In this document: positions 42,679-51,083 of the stretch, one piece after another
Layout of the letters: the number at the start of each line of letters is the position of its first letter
How positions within the stretch are numbered: position 1 is the first letter of the stretch
Assembly: GCF_031085375.1 (NCBI RefSeq)
Contig: NZ_JAVCWF010000001.1
Coordinates: forward strand, 1,922,001 to 1,986,000
Length of the DNA stretch: 64,000 bases
Reading direction: 5' to 3'
Source of the DNA: Lactiplantibacillus brownii
GTDB lineage: Bacteria; Bacillota; Bacilli; Lactobacillales; Lactobacillaceae
Position numbers and translations under genes: made by a program
The notes under the pieces: model-generated
What the model was told of the DNA's origin: nothing
Seen by the model: only the letters and a program-made list of their open reading frames with translations
Databases searched by the model: none

Positions 42679-43602
42679 CTATTTTTCAGCTTGTGGTAAA
42701 ACATCAACTTTAGATTTGATGAACTTCGCAGATGATGCTAATGACGCCTGTTCATCTGACGTCAAGTTCAGATGGATTAAGGCTTCAACCCCATCCTTGC
42801 CGATTACTGCGGGCATGCCCACGTAAGTCCCAAAATCAGGATCAAAGGCCGAAACTGGGCAAGCTAGTTTTTCATCCGCACTCACCGCTTCTGCCAGACG
42901 AACGCCACAGGTCGCAATCGCAAAGTTTGTGTAGTGTTTCCCTTCCATGACCGCAAATGCCCCTTGGCGTGCATCTTCTTCAAGTTGCTTTAAATCTAAG
43001 TCCTTGAAGTTAGCGATTGGTTGCCCATTGACCGCCACCGTTGACCAAGCTACGAATTGAGAATTACCATGTTCCCCATAAACGTAGCCCGCCACGTTTT
43101 TACCATTGGTCTGTAAAGCTTGACCAACATACTTTTGCATCCGGGCCGTATCTAAGAACGTGCCCGTCCCAAAGACCCGGTTACGGTCAAAACCTGTCAT
43201 CCGTTGTAAATAGTCAGTCATGACATCACAAGGATTCATAATATCGATCAGGATTCCTTTGAAACCAGAAGCCACGATTTTAGGCGCAATATCCCGCACG
43301 ATTGCTTGATTTGAGTCATACTCACCAAACCGACCCTTCGAACTGTTCATGTCGATCGCGCCAATATTCCCAGAAGCCACAATTAGAACTTCCGCATCCG
43401 CTAAAGCGGCATAGTCGTTGATCACAATTTTAGTCGTCGACCCTAATCGCGGTGACGCGTCATCTAAATCTAGCTTTTGTGCTTGTGCTAACTTTTCGTT
43501 ATGATCAATCAAAACTAATTCATCAACGGTTCCATGTTGAACCAAAGTATAGGCAACCGTTGCCCCAACTTGACCTAAACCAATAACACCATATTTACGC
43601 AT
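42679..43602 (-). CDS. hicD: L-2-hydroxyisocaproate dehydrogenase (LDH/MDH family)
   Basis: NAD-dependent reduction of branched 2-oxo acids to L-2-hydroxy acids. 307 residues; Rossmann motif GLGQVG (8-13), catalytic His in YGEHGNSQF (His178) and the Asp-Arg relay. The substrate-side sequences differ from lactate dehydrogenase: IMNPCDVMTDYLQ instead of the LDH type, and GEHGNSQF instead of GEHGDSEF. These are features of L-HicDH. ATG 43602 after GGAG. Monocistronic with its own terminator. A lactate dehydrogenase role cannot be fully excluded. Confidence 0.85.
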   Translation of the reverse strand: MRKYGVIGLGQVGATVAYTLVQHGTVDELVLIDHNEKLAQAQKLDLDDASPRLGSTTKIVINDYAALADAEVLIVASGNIGAIDMNSSKGRFGEYDSNQAIVRDIAPKIVASGFKGILIDIMNPCDVMTDYLQRMTGFDRNRVFGTGTFLDTARMQKYVGQALQTNGKNVAGYVYGEHGNSQFVAWSTVAVNGQPIANFKDLDLKQLEEDARQGAFAVMEGKHYTNFAIATCGVRLAEAVSADEKLACPVSAFDPDFGTYVGMPAVIGKDGVEALIHLNLTSDEQASLASSAKFIKSKVDVLPQAEK

Positions 43603-43702
43603 TATGCTAACTCCATTCTGTAAAATATTTAACTAAAGTTAGCGTACCTTGCAAGGGCTTTAAAGTCAAGCAGGGCGCAGTCTCATGTGTTTTTAATGTC
43701 AT

Positions 43703-43735
43703 CAAAAAAGCCGGCCATTTTCAGACCGACTTTTC
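43703..43735 (-). terminator. Terminator after metQ
   Basis: AAAGTCGG/CCGGCTTT stem with a run of six T on the minus strand, 7 bases after the metQ stop. Confidence 0.78.
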
Positions 43736-43741
43736 ATTGAC

Positions 43742-44575
43742 TTAATTGGTTGAGGCCACCGGTAAAATGGCACCCTTATAATGTTTCTTGATCCAGCTTT
43801 GCGTACTCTTTGAGCGTAACGCCTTCATCAACTTCTTGATTGCAGGCTTGTTCTTGTCACCCTTCCGAACAGCCACAATGTTGGCATATGGTGAATCGGA
43901 TTTTTCAAGCGCAATGGCATCTTTCCGTGGATCTAAACCAGCTTGAACCGCATAGTTGGCGTTAATAACGACGGCATCACCTTCGTTATTCTTGTAAAAT
44001 TGTGGCATTAATTTAGCTTCGTACGAATGCTTGAAGACTAAGTGTTTCTTGTTCGTCGCAATATCGTTGAAGTTGGCAGACGTGATGTCCGTCCCCTTTT
44101 TCAAGGTGATCAACCCGGCATCCTTAAAGAGTGTCAGTACCCGACCATAGTCCGCCACGTTGCTGCTTACTAAGACGGTCGCGCCCTCTTTAAGATTCTT
44201 AAGGTTTTTGACCTTTTTCGAAAAGACCCCAATTGGTTCCAAATGGACAGTGCCCGCTGAAACTAGCGTCCCATTATTTTCTTTATTCCAGTTATCTAAG
44301 AATGGCACGTGTTGGAAATAGTTGGCATCCAATTCTTTAGAAGCCAACGCTTTGTTTGGTAACACGTAGTCTTGGAAGACTTTAATCTTTAAATTGACGC
44401 CTTCCTTTTTCAATTCTGGTTGAATATGCTTCAAGATTTGTGCATGTGGCACCGCTGAAGCCCCCACCGTAATCGTGGTCGTCTTTGATGATGACGACGA
44501 TGACTTACCACAACCAACTAACAGAAATGCCGTTGCGGCAATCGCTAATAACCCTAAAATTCGCTTTTTTTGCAT
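43742..44575 (-). CDS. metQ: Methionine-binding lipoprotein MetQ
   Basis: Substrate-binding lipoprotein of the NlpA family. N-terminal lipobox LVGC (Cys about residue 22) after a hydrophobic stretch; mature part with VGASAVPHAQIL, LDANYFQHVPFLDNW and VVINANYAVQAGLDP, all family landmarks. I choose ATG 44575 (MQKKRILG): AGGAGG lies 8 bases upstream, whereas the in-frame codon at 44596 precedes that site. 277 residues. Last gene of metN-metI-metQ under a Met T-box. Confidence 0.94.
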   Translation of the reverse strand: MQKKRILGLLAIAATAFLLVGCGKSSSSSSKTTTITVGASAVPHAQILKHIQPELKKEGVNLKIKVFQDYVLPNKALASKELDANYFQHVPFLDNWNKENNGTLVSAGTVHLEPIGVFSKKVKNLKNLKEGATVLVSSNVADYGRVLTLFKDAGLITLKKGTDITSANFNDIATNKKHLVFKHSYEAKLMPQFYKNNEGDAVVINANYAVQAGLDPRKDAIALEKSDSPYANIVAVRKGDKNKPAIKKLMKALRSKSTQSWIKKHYKGAILPVASTN

Positions 44576-44631
44576 GCTGAATTTCCTCCTAATCAAATTG
44601 TTAAACCCTTTTTAATAATCCCTTAAAACCA

Positions 44632-45324
44632 TTAATTAACGCGTTTATCGATATGCTTGACCGCAAAATCCCCGATAAATTGGAAAATGAAAACGATAAT
44701 GACGATAATCACCGTTGCAACTAAAGTGATCGCATTGTTATTGGATTGGAACCCATCTTGATACGCTAAGTTACCAAGACCCCCAGCCCCAATCGCCCCA
44801 GCCATGGCTGTATACCCAATCAATGAGATCGTCGTGACGGTGATACCGGAAACCAGCGCTGGTAAACTTTCTGGTAACAAGACTTTTCGAATGATTTGCC
44901 AACGCGTTGCACCCATTGATTCAGCCGCTTCCACGACGCCGTGATCAAGTTCATGAAAAGCCAACTCAACCATCCGCGCATAGAATGGTGCGGCAGAAAT
45001 AATCAATGAGGGCAATGCCGCGCGTGGCCCAATAATCGTGCCGACAATACTTTGGGTAACTGGCAATAATAAGACGATTAAGATGATAAATGGAATCGAC
45101 CGGAAAACGTTGACAAACAACGCGACGACCCAATTTAACAACTTGGCCAATGGATTTTGACTGTTGGTGGTTTCAAATAATAGCAACCCCAAGGCAATCC
45201 CTAAAATTGCCACCACAATCATTGAAACAAGCGTCAACCAAATCGTTTCCCAGGTCGAGCTCCACATATTGCCCCAATCGACATTTGAAAATTTGAAATA
45301 TGAGCCTAACCCTTGACTATTCAC
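44632..45324 (-). CDS. metI: Methionine ABC transporter permease MetI
   Basis: A 230-residue permease with five hydrophobic helices and the EAA motif segment [23 protein letters not shown] 45324 start, overlapping the metN stop by 8 bases, with GGAGG inside metN. This coupling and gene order identify it as MetI. Confidence 0.94.
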   Translation of the reverse strand: MNSQGLGSYFKFSNVDWGNMWSSTWETIWLTLVSMIVVAILGIALGLLLFETTNSQNPLAKLLNWVVALFVNVFRSIPFIILIVLLLPVTQSIVGTIIGPRAALPSLIISAAPFYARMVELAFHELDHGVVEAAESMGATRWQIIRKVLLPESLPALVSGITVTTISLIGYTAMAGAIGAGGLGNLAYQDGFQSNNNAITLVATVIIVIIVFIFQFIGDFAVKHIDKRVN

Positions 45325-46348
45325 GATTTAAAACCTCCGTTTCAACCCGCATCTTTTGTAAATAAGCTAATGCGCCATCAATTTGATCCTGGTCCCCACT
45401 GATTTGGATATACAACGACCCAATGGCGCCTTCTTGCGTTTGATGAATGGCACCCTCAATAATGTTCAAGTCTAACGTGTATTGCTTCAACATTTCTGAA
45501 ACAATCGGCAGTTGTGCTTGGTCGCCGTGGAAGGTCAACTGAACGATGGTCCCTTTCGGATACTTTGCCAATAACTGATCAACGACCGCCGTCGTTTCGT
45601 TCAAGGATGGCGTGACTTCTTCATTAACGAAGCGTTTCGTTACGGCTTGTTTAGGCCGCTTGAAGACTTCTAAGACAGGCCCCTGTTCAACGATTTTACC
45701 ATCTTCCATGACCGCCACATGATCCGCAATCTTACGAATCACGTGCATTTCATGGGTGATCAACACAATCGTCAAATTCAACTTTTTATTAATATCGAGT
45801 AACAAATCAAGGACTTCATCCGTCGTTTGCGGATCTAGCGCACTCGTCGCTTCATCAGATAACAAGATTTGCGGATCATTGGCTAAGGCTCTGGCAATCC
45901 CGACCCGTTGCTTTTGCCCACCAGAGAGTTCTGAAGGATAAGCAGTTTCGCGGCCGGAGAGACCAACTAACTCAGCCAAATGTTCAGCTTTCTTTTTAGC
46001 CTCGGCTTTGCTGTTACCCGCAATTTCTAATGGAAACATGATATTTTGCAACACCGTTCGTGACCACAATAAGTTAAAATGTTGGAAAATCATCCCAATT
46101 TTGTGGCGCTGCTCACGAAGCTTGGCACCAGCTAGCGCGGAAATTTCAACGCCATCAATGTCAACCGACCCACTAGTGGGCGTTTCCAGCCCATTCAACA
46201 TGCGAATCAAGGTACTCTTCCCTGCCCCAGAATAACCAACGATTCCGTAGATATGGCCGTCTTCAATTTTTAAGTTCACATCTTGGACCGCATGCACGGT
46301 GCCTTGTTTACTAGCAAACGTTTTGGTCACGTCTTTAAATTCAATCAA
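45317..46348 (-). CDS. metN: Methionine ABC transporter ATP-binding protein MetN
   Basis: 343 residues: ABC ATPase (Walker [10 protein letters not shown], signature LSGGQKQR, Walker [14 protein letters not shown]) plus a C-terminal NIL/ACT-like domain (about 265-343). In E. coli MetN this domain binds methionine and inhibits transport. Start TTG 46348 with AAGGAGG 8 bases upstream. First gene after the Met T-box. Confidence 0.95.
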   Translation of the reverse strand: MIEFKDVTKTFASKQGTVHAVQDVNLKIEDGHIYGIVGYSGAGKSTLIRMLNGLETPTSGSVDIDGVEISALAGAKLREQRHKIGMIFQHFNLLWSRTVLQNIMFPLEIAGNSKAEAKKKAEHLAELVGLSGRETAYPSELSGGQKQRVGIARALANDPQILLSDEATSALDPQTTDEVLDLLLDINKKLNLTIVLITHEMHVIRKIADHVAVMEDGKIVEQGPVLEVFKRPKQAVTKRFVNEEVTPSLNETTAVVDQLLAKYPKGTIVQLTFHGDQAQLPIVSEMLKQYTLDLNIIEGAIHQTQEGAIGSLYIQISGDQDQIDGALAYLQKMRVETEVLNRE

Positions 46349-46427
46349 GTTGCTTCCTCCTTATGCCGATAAATTGGTTCAGACCAATTAAATTAATCAT
46401 TTATCAATCTCAATTACTTTGCAAACA

Positions 46428-46733
46428 AAAAAGCTTCTCATCCGATCAATTATGATTGACATCATAACCAATAGGACGAGAAGCTTAGTCTCGTGGTACC
46501 ACCCATCTTTGCAGCCTGCTCACGCAAACTGTCTCAAGAGTTATTGCTAACTCGGCACGATAATGGGTGCAATCCAAACTTGGCTAACCAAAGCTCACCA
46601 AATTGCATTGATTCAAGACCATCTTCCGCTTCACGCCTAATCTCATTACACCAACCTGAGACTCTCTTAGTAGTCGTTACCGCGTACTCATCTTTTCAAA
46701 ATGACATTTTTCTAATGATTTATTAATGTCCTG
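46428..46733 (-). promoter_or_regulatory. T-box leader of metNIQ, Met specifier (ATG)
   Basis: Minus-strand leader with AGTA on the 5' side of Stem I and GAAG-ATG-G-TCTT on the 3' side; ATG (46620-46622) is the specifier. The T-box core GGGTGGTACCACGAG lies at about 46491-46506. A long terminator hairpin (46428-46484) ends in a T run just before metN. This ties transporter expression to uncharged tRNA-Met and supports methionine as substrate. Confidence 0.93.
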
Positions 46734-46762
46734 AGTATACCGAGGACGGATTCGCTTGTCAA
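46734..46762 (-). promoter_or_regulatory. metNIQ promoter
   Basis: Minus strand: TTGACA (46757-46762), 17-bp spacer, TATACT (46734-46739); near-consensus. It starts 10 bp after the gcvH-like stop. Confidence 0.85.
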
Positions 46763-46771
46763 CCCCGAAAA

Positions 46772-47080
46772 TTAATCGACGTCGATCAACCAAGCGACAC
46801 CATCTTCTAAACTGTTCAAAGCCGTAAAGTCAGCTTTCAATGCTGGATTAACGGCCGTAACGGTCCCGTTAATTGGGCAATTAAATTCTGAAACGGCTTT
46901 CGTTGCTTCAATACTAAGGAAAGCTTCTTTTTGGCTGACCTTGTCACCAACGGCTGGTAACTCAGCATACTTCACTTCACCTAAGGCTTCGTGAGCGGCT
47001 TTCGTTAAACCAATTCGCGTATGACCGTCAGTATCTTTCGTCCAAAAATAATTTGCATCTTCACTCATCTTCAACACCAT
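46772..47080 (-). CDS. GcvH-like lipoyl-domain protein, orphan
   Basis: A 102-residue single lipoyl domain. The lipoylation lysine is K61 in LSIEATKAVSEF, and the N-terminal half (YFWTKDTDGHTRIGLTKAAHEALGEV, by ends YFWTKD and ALGEV) is GcvH-like. No glycine cleavage T or P genes are nearby. Orphan GcvH proteins serve as lipoate carriers in lipoyl-relay pathways in other Firmicutes, which may apply here (inference). ATG 47080 follows AAGGAAAG; an ATG four codons later is possible. It lies 20 bp after rodA. Confidence 0.85.
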   Translation of the reverse strand: MVLKMSEDANYFWTKDTDGHTRIGLTKAAHEALGEVKYAELPAVGDKVSQKEAFLSIEATKAVSEFNCPINGTVTAVNPALKADFTALNSLEDGVAWLIDVD

Positions 47081-47100
47081 GCTTTCCTTAATTTAATTCC

Positions 47101-48306
47101 TTATTCAAACCGGTCGTTACGACTAAACATGTATGACTTGTAATGGAACCGCATCGACATGATCAGCCCAATTCCGGCCATGTTCGCAATCAACGCCGAA
47201 CCCCCTTGACTAATAAACGGCAAAGGAATCCCAGTCATTGGGAGCAAACCGATACTCATCCCAACATTTTCAAAGACATGGAATAAGATCATCATAATAA
47301 CACCCGTTGAGATGTAAGCATAAAACTCATTTTTCGTATTAAAGGTCACACGGATCATTTGATAGATTAACAAGAAATATAATAAAACTACAATGGTACA
47401 GCCGATAAAACCGAAGTTTTCACCAATCACGGAGAAAATCATATCGGATTCACGTACCGGTACTGTAACGTGTGACACATTGAAGCCCCGGCCAGTAATT
47501 TGGCCAGAACCAATGGCTTTCATACTTTGCCAAACTTGATACGCGTTGTTGGACGTATCAGTGGATGGGTTTAACCAAGTATCGATCCGGGCAAATTGAT
47601 AAGCCTTAAACCCGACCGCTTCCAACACATGACGCCCACTGGTTGTAATAACCAAGTAGAGCACCGTTCCAGCAAACGCAAACACAATGGCAAAGGCTGG
47701 TGCGAGTAACCGCCAAGAGATCCCTGAAACTAAAATGACCCCACCTAAAATGGCAAAGAAGACTAACATCGTCCCAAAGTCATTTTGGAGCTTTAGTAAG
47801 ATCACCAACGGTACCGTATAAGCAATTAGTTTACCAATTAATTGCCAATCACCGGCCGGCGTATGCGTTGGATTCTCAGTATTGTGCATCGTGACGACCC
47901 GACCTAACATCAAAATGAAGGCTGGCTTCATAATTTCTGACGGTTGGAAAGTCAATGAACCAACTGCAAACCAACTTTTGGCCCCAGTACTTGCATACAT
48001 CGTTCGACTATACAAGACTAAGACCGCCACTAGGAGGAAGATCCCGAACCAATAAGCTAGCGGAGCCACCCGCCAAAGCTGTTCGGAGTCAAACTGCATA
48101 ATAATGACTGCTAACGTCGTCCCGATCACAAACCACATCACTTGCGAAATAACCTGCTTCGTCACGTTGACCACACTTGAATCATGACTGGCAGCGACAT
48201 AAATTGAGGCCAGCCCAATCAAGCCCAGCATCATGACGGAGAAGATAATTCCCCAGTCAATCCGTGATTCTTCTGCTTGACCACGAAGTCTAGATTCTTC
48301 TGCCAC
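47101..48306 (-). CDS. rodA: Rod-shape SEDS glycosyltransferase RodA (FtsW/RodA/SpoVE)
   Basis: RodA is a membrane peptidoglycan polymerase of the elongasome. About ten hydrophobic segments, with the SEDS signatures QNDFGTMLVFF and the C-terminal GMSIGLLPMTGIPLPFISQGG region (by ends). I choose GTG 48306 as start (MAEESRLRGQ): AAGGAG is 10 bases upstream, and the upstream in-frame TTG at 48354 lies in the -10-like region. 401 residues. It follows mbl-yidD-DUF2969 on the same strand. Confidence 0.94.
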   Translation of the reverse strand: MAEESRLRGQAEESRIDWGIIFSVMMLGLIGLASIYVAASHDSSVVNVTKQVISQVMWFVIGTTLAVIIMQFDSEQLWRVAPLAYWFGIFLLVAVLVLYSRTMYASTGAKSWFAVGSLTFQPSEIMKPAFILMLGRVVTMHNTENPTHTPAGDWQLIGKLIAYTVPLVILLKLQNDFGTMLVFFAILGGVILVSGISWRLLAPAFAIVFAFAGTVLYLVITTSGRHVLEAVGFKAYQFARIDTWLNPSTDTSNNAYQVWQSMKAIGSGQITGRGFNVSHVTVPVRESDMIFSVIGENFGFIGCTIVVLLYFLLIYQMIRVTFNTKNEFYAYISTGVIMMILFHVFENVGMSIGLLPMTGIPLPFISQGGSALIANMAGIGLIMSMRFHYKSYMFSRNDRFE

Positions 48307-48352
48307 AGTAATAACGCTCCTTATTTTTCTAAGATAAGCTTGATTATACAAC

Positions 48353-48382
48353 AACCTGGTGCCGAATAAACGGAACCAGGTT
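48353..48382 (-). other. Hairpin between DUF2969 gene and rodA
   Basis: AACCTGGT/ACCAGGTT, perfect 8-bp stem, 14-base loop, followed by a TATAAT-like -10 (48343-48348) rather than a T run. It may be a weak attenuator or a processing site; the rodA promoter lacks a clear -35. Confidence 0.35.
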
Positions 48383-48398
48383 GAAGGTTAACCAAAAA

Positions 48399-48626
48399 TT
48401 AGCCTTTATGCAAGTGGTACGCTGAAAGGACTTCTTGCAAACTTTCATCAAATGATTTGGTGTGTGCAAATGGTTGCACATCACTAGACAGTTCCGCATC
48501 AAAGCGATCGCCGTCTTGCATCACTTGACCGATCACTTGTTTCCCAATCAAAACTTCGGTGACCGTTTGATCGTTCACTTTAGTTTCGTTAAGTGTCACT
48601 GAAATGGCTTTATCTTTTTTTGACAA
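48399..48626 (-). CDS. DUF2969 family protein
   Basis: A small 75-residue cytosolic protein of a lactobacillus/enterococcus family without known function. Recognised by MSKKDKxIxVxLNExxVNxxxVxExxIGKxxIGQ-like beginning. It lies between yidD and rodA; one base separates it from yidD's stop, so the unit mbl-yidD-DUF2969-(rodA) is one operon. A role in elongation is possible only by context. Confidence 0.78.
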   Translation of the reverse strand: MSKKDKAISVTLNETKVNDQTVTEVLIGKQVIGQVMQDGDRFDAELSSDVQPFAHTKSFDESLQEVLSAYHLHKG

Positions 48627-48887
48627 TTACTTTTCCTCCTTAAAGGCCGGATTGCGACGTAATGAAAATTTCGCTGGTACCGGATCAAAGCCGCCTTTGA
48701 CAAATGGTTGACAGCGTAAAACACGAGCCAGCCCCATCAGGCCACCACGAGCCGCACCAAAGCGCTCAACCGCTTCAATCGTATAAGTCGAGCAAGTCGG
48801 CCAATAACGGCAATGCGCCGGCGAAAAGGTGGATATGGCCCGTTGATACCAACGAATACTACTAATTAAAACGTGTTTCATCGCCAA
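48627..48887 (-). CDS. yidD: Membrane protein insertion efficiency factor YidD
   Basis: An 86-residue protein with the YidD signature: [34 protein letters not shown] (by its ends IRWYQR and EAVERFG), three conserved cysteines, and [17 protein letters not shown]. An amphipathic membrane-associated protein assisting YidC-mediated insertion. ATG 48887 adjoins the mbl stop. Confidence 0.94.
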   Translation of the reverse strand: MAMKHVLISSIRWYQRAISTFSPAHCRYWPTCSTYTIEAVERFGAARGGLMGLARVLRCQPFVKGGFDPVPAKFSLRRNPAFKEEK

Positions 48888-49883
48888 TTATTTTTTAGCA
48901 CTCTTTTGCATGTGTTCCAGTAAGATACCGGCACCTTGCGCCACATTATTCAATGGGTGTTCAGCCACCATCACTGGCACTTTTAAGTTTTCACTAATTA
49001 ATTGATCTAAGCCGCTCAAAAGCGCGCCCCCACCAGTTAACATAATGCCGCGATCAATAATATCGGCAGAAATTTCTGGTGGTAGAGTTTCCATAACATG
49101 ATGAGCAGTCGTCACAATTTGCATCAACGTATCATGAATCGCTACTTCAACTTCATTGGAATCCATGTCAATTGAACGTGGCATCCCAGTGACCGTATCG
49201 CGACCACGAACTTGCATGACTTGATCATCATCGTCATCTTGTTTGAAGACTTGTGCGATCTGAATCTTAACATTTTCCGCGGTCCGTTCACCAATTAGCA
49301 AATGATGCTCATCTTTAACGTAGTTAGCAATGTCTTGGTTCATCCGATCGCCAGCCATCCGTAGTGAGCTGCTAGCAACGATATCGCCTAAAGATAAGAC
49401 GGCAATATCACTAGTCCCACCACCAATATCAATGACCATGTTACCGCGTGGTTGGAAAATATCCATACCAGCACCAATGGCAGCAACTTTAGGTTCGACT
49501 TCCAAATACACCTTGTTACCACCGGACTTTTCAGCCGCCTGTAAGATCGCCTTACGTTCGATTTCCGTGGTGTTCGTTGGCGTACAGATCATAATACTTG
49601 GGCGTGACATAATACCACGCACATTTAATTTTTTAATGAAATAAGACAACATTTCTTCGGTAACATCAAAATCTGAAATTACCCCGTCCTTTAATGGTCG
49701 GATTGCCCGAATGTTACTTGGGGTCTTACCAACCATTTGATAGGCTTCCGACCCGACTGCTAATACTTGATTCGTATTCGTATCAATGGCAACGACGGAT
49801 GGTTCATTTAACACGATGCCCTTCCCGGATACGTAAATCAAAACATTGGCAGTACCTAAGTCGATACCAATATCTAAAGCCAT
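48888..49883 (-). CDS. mbl: MreB paralogue (Mbl-like)
   Basis: Second actin-like protein in the window, 331 residues: [48 protein letters not shown] 49883 has GAGGAG seven bases upstream; the in-frame ATG at 49916 has no such site. B. subtilis has MreB, Mbl and MreBH; the murA-mbl neighbourhood there matches this locus (murA at 51084). Whether it acts as Mbl or MreBH is not decidable here. Confidence 0.93.
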   Translation of the reverse strand: MALDIGIDLGTANVLIYVSGKGIVLNEPSVVAIDTNTNQVLAVGSEAYQMVGKTPSNIRAIRPLKDGVISDFDVTEEMLSYFIKKLNVRGIMSRPSIMICTPTNTTEIERKAILQAAEKSGGNKVYLEVEPKVAAIGAGMDIFQPRGNMVIDIGGGTSDIAVLSLGDIVASSSLRMAGDRMNQDIANYVKDEHHLLIGERTAENVKIQIAQVFKQDDDDDQVMQVRGRDTVTGMPRSIDMDSNEVEVAIHDTLMQIVTTAHHVMETLPPEISADIIDRGIMLTGGGALLSGLDQLISENLKVPVMVAEHPLNNVAQGAGILLEHMQKSAKK

Positions 49884-49979
49884 GTTTTTGCTCCTCTCAA
49901 ACTTGCAGTTATACAACTTATCATTATAGCATACTCATCCCGACCTGCGAACCAGTGTCACGTCGTACTCGTACTTCAA

Positions 49980-50183
49980 ATAACCGATTAATTCGCCGTC
50001 TCCGTTGACCAGCACGTTCGCCTTGGGGCAAACCCTGCAGCCAAAATACGGTCTGCAGGGCGCTTTCAAGCCGCAAACCACGTCTTAAAAGTCGGCCCAG
50101 ACACTAACCTGGGTAAAAATCCCCCAGCTAAGTGTCTCGACACGGTGAACGAACTGGTCCACTCCAACGTCTTAAATAGTGGT
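49980..50183 (+). repeat. Composite repeat copy D, module 2
   Basis: Same orientation as copy A. Visible folds: CCCTGCAG (50033-50040) with CTGCAGGG (50053-50060), and AGACACTAACCTGGG (50099-50113) with CCCAGCTAAGTGTCT (50123-50137). The outer ends pair imperfectly (GACCAGCACGTTC against GAACTGGTC). It fills the region between mbl and the acetyltransferase. Confidence 0.88.
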
Positions 50184-50249
50184 TGCAGATAAAACGTTAA
50201 TAAATTCAATGTAGATAAAAACCAATTTCCTTTAAGTCGAATGATCAGC

Positions 50250-50398
50250 GCAGGGCGGGCTGGATGATGCTCAGTGGTGAAATTTCTCTTGGCTGGTGAA
50301 TTTCCAGCTTAGAGAAAGCCCGGCTTGTGAGACCGCACTTTGGCTCACAAACGTGGCCACCACGTTCCAGCATCAGTCCAGACCAACCGGAGCGACAA
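50250..50398 (+). repeat. Composite repeat copy D, module 1
   Basis: Outer stem: GGGCTGGATGATGCT (50257-50271) with AGCATCAGTCCAGACC (50369-50384), continued by GTGGTG/CACCAC. Inner hairpins: TTTCTCT...CTGG / CCAG...AGAGAAA (50283-50317) and TTGTGAG (50325-50331) / CTCACAA (50344-50350). Together a cloverleaf-like fold of about 130 bases. Confidence 0.88.
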
Positions 50399-50435
50399 GT
50401 TAAGCCTATTTTATAAGTACGTACACGACAATATT

Positions 50436-50990
50436 CTAATCGTCGCGACGTTTAGACCATTCATCAACTGTGAGCGAATAAATCGCTTCGTCTTTATATT
50501 GAGCGTTAACCAAAATATTATCCGGTAGGGTCGCATCTAAATGATATTGACGCCGCTCAGCGACCGCACGACTAGGTTTGTTAGCCACGTCGGCACCCAA
50601 GCTCAATTTATGCAGATCAAGTTCTGTAAAGGCAATTTCTTCGACACGCTCAAGTGATTTTGTCATCACACCTCTACCGACATAAGCTTGACCTAGCCAG
50701 TAACCAATCTCACCGCGATGGTTAAGCGCGCTAATATTGTGCACATCAATCATCCCAGCAACTTCGCCATCGACGACGATTGTTGCCAGAAAAACTTTTC
50801 CATGCGCTTGTTTCGTCAACATTGATTCAATAAACTGACGTTCAGCTTGCACAGTGTCAGTCCCATCGACCCACGGCATCCAGGGTTTTAAATACTGACG
50901 ATTCGCAGCCAGTAAATCAAACAGTGGTTCGGCATCTGCCACTTCGGTTGGTTTTAATGAGATATGTTTATCAATAATATTTATGAACAT
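50436..50990 (-). CDS. GNAT acetyltransferase, RimJ/RimL type
   Basis: A 184-residue GNAT: ISLKPTEVADAEPLFDLLAANR at the start, acetyl-CoA region GEIGYWLGQAYVGRGVMTKSL, and LGADVANKPSRAVAERRQY. It resembles ribosomal-protein N-acetyltransferases and YdaF-type enzymes; the substrate is unknown. ATG 50990 after GGAGGG. It lies between repeat D and murA and is on the same strand as both neighbours; a terminator separates it from murA. Confidence 0.85.
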   Translation of the reverse strand: MFINIIDKHISLKPTEVADAEPLFDLLAANRQYLKPWMPWVDGTDTVQAERQFIESMLTKQAHGKVFLATIVVDGEVAGMIDVHNISALNHRGEIGYWLGQAYVGRGVMTKSLERVEEIAFTELDLHKLSLGADVANKPSRAVAERRQYHLDATLPDNILVNAQYKDEAIYSLTVDEWSKRRDD

Positions 50991-51021
50991 ATTTTGTTTC
51001 CCTCCTGAATGACCATTTTCA

Positions 51022-51065
51022 TAAAAAAACCTTCAAACACGAGTTTATCGCATTTTGAAGGTTTT
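51022..51065 (-). terminator. Terminator after murA
   Basis: AAAACCTTCAAA pairs with TTTGAAGGTTTT around a 16-base loop, with seven T on the minus strand. Confidence 0.85.
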
Positions 51066-51083
51066 GTAAGCTATTTTTTAAGG

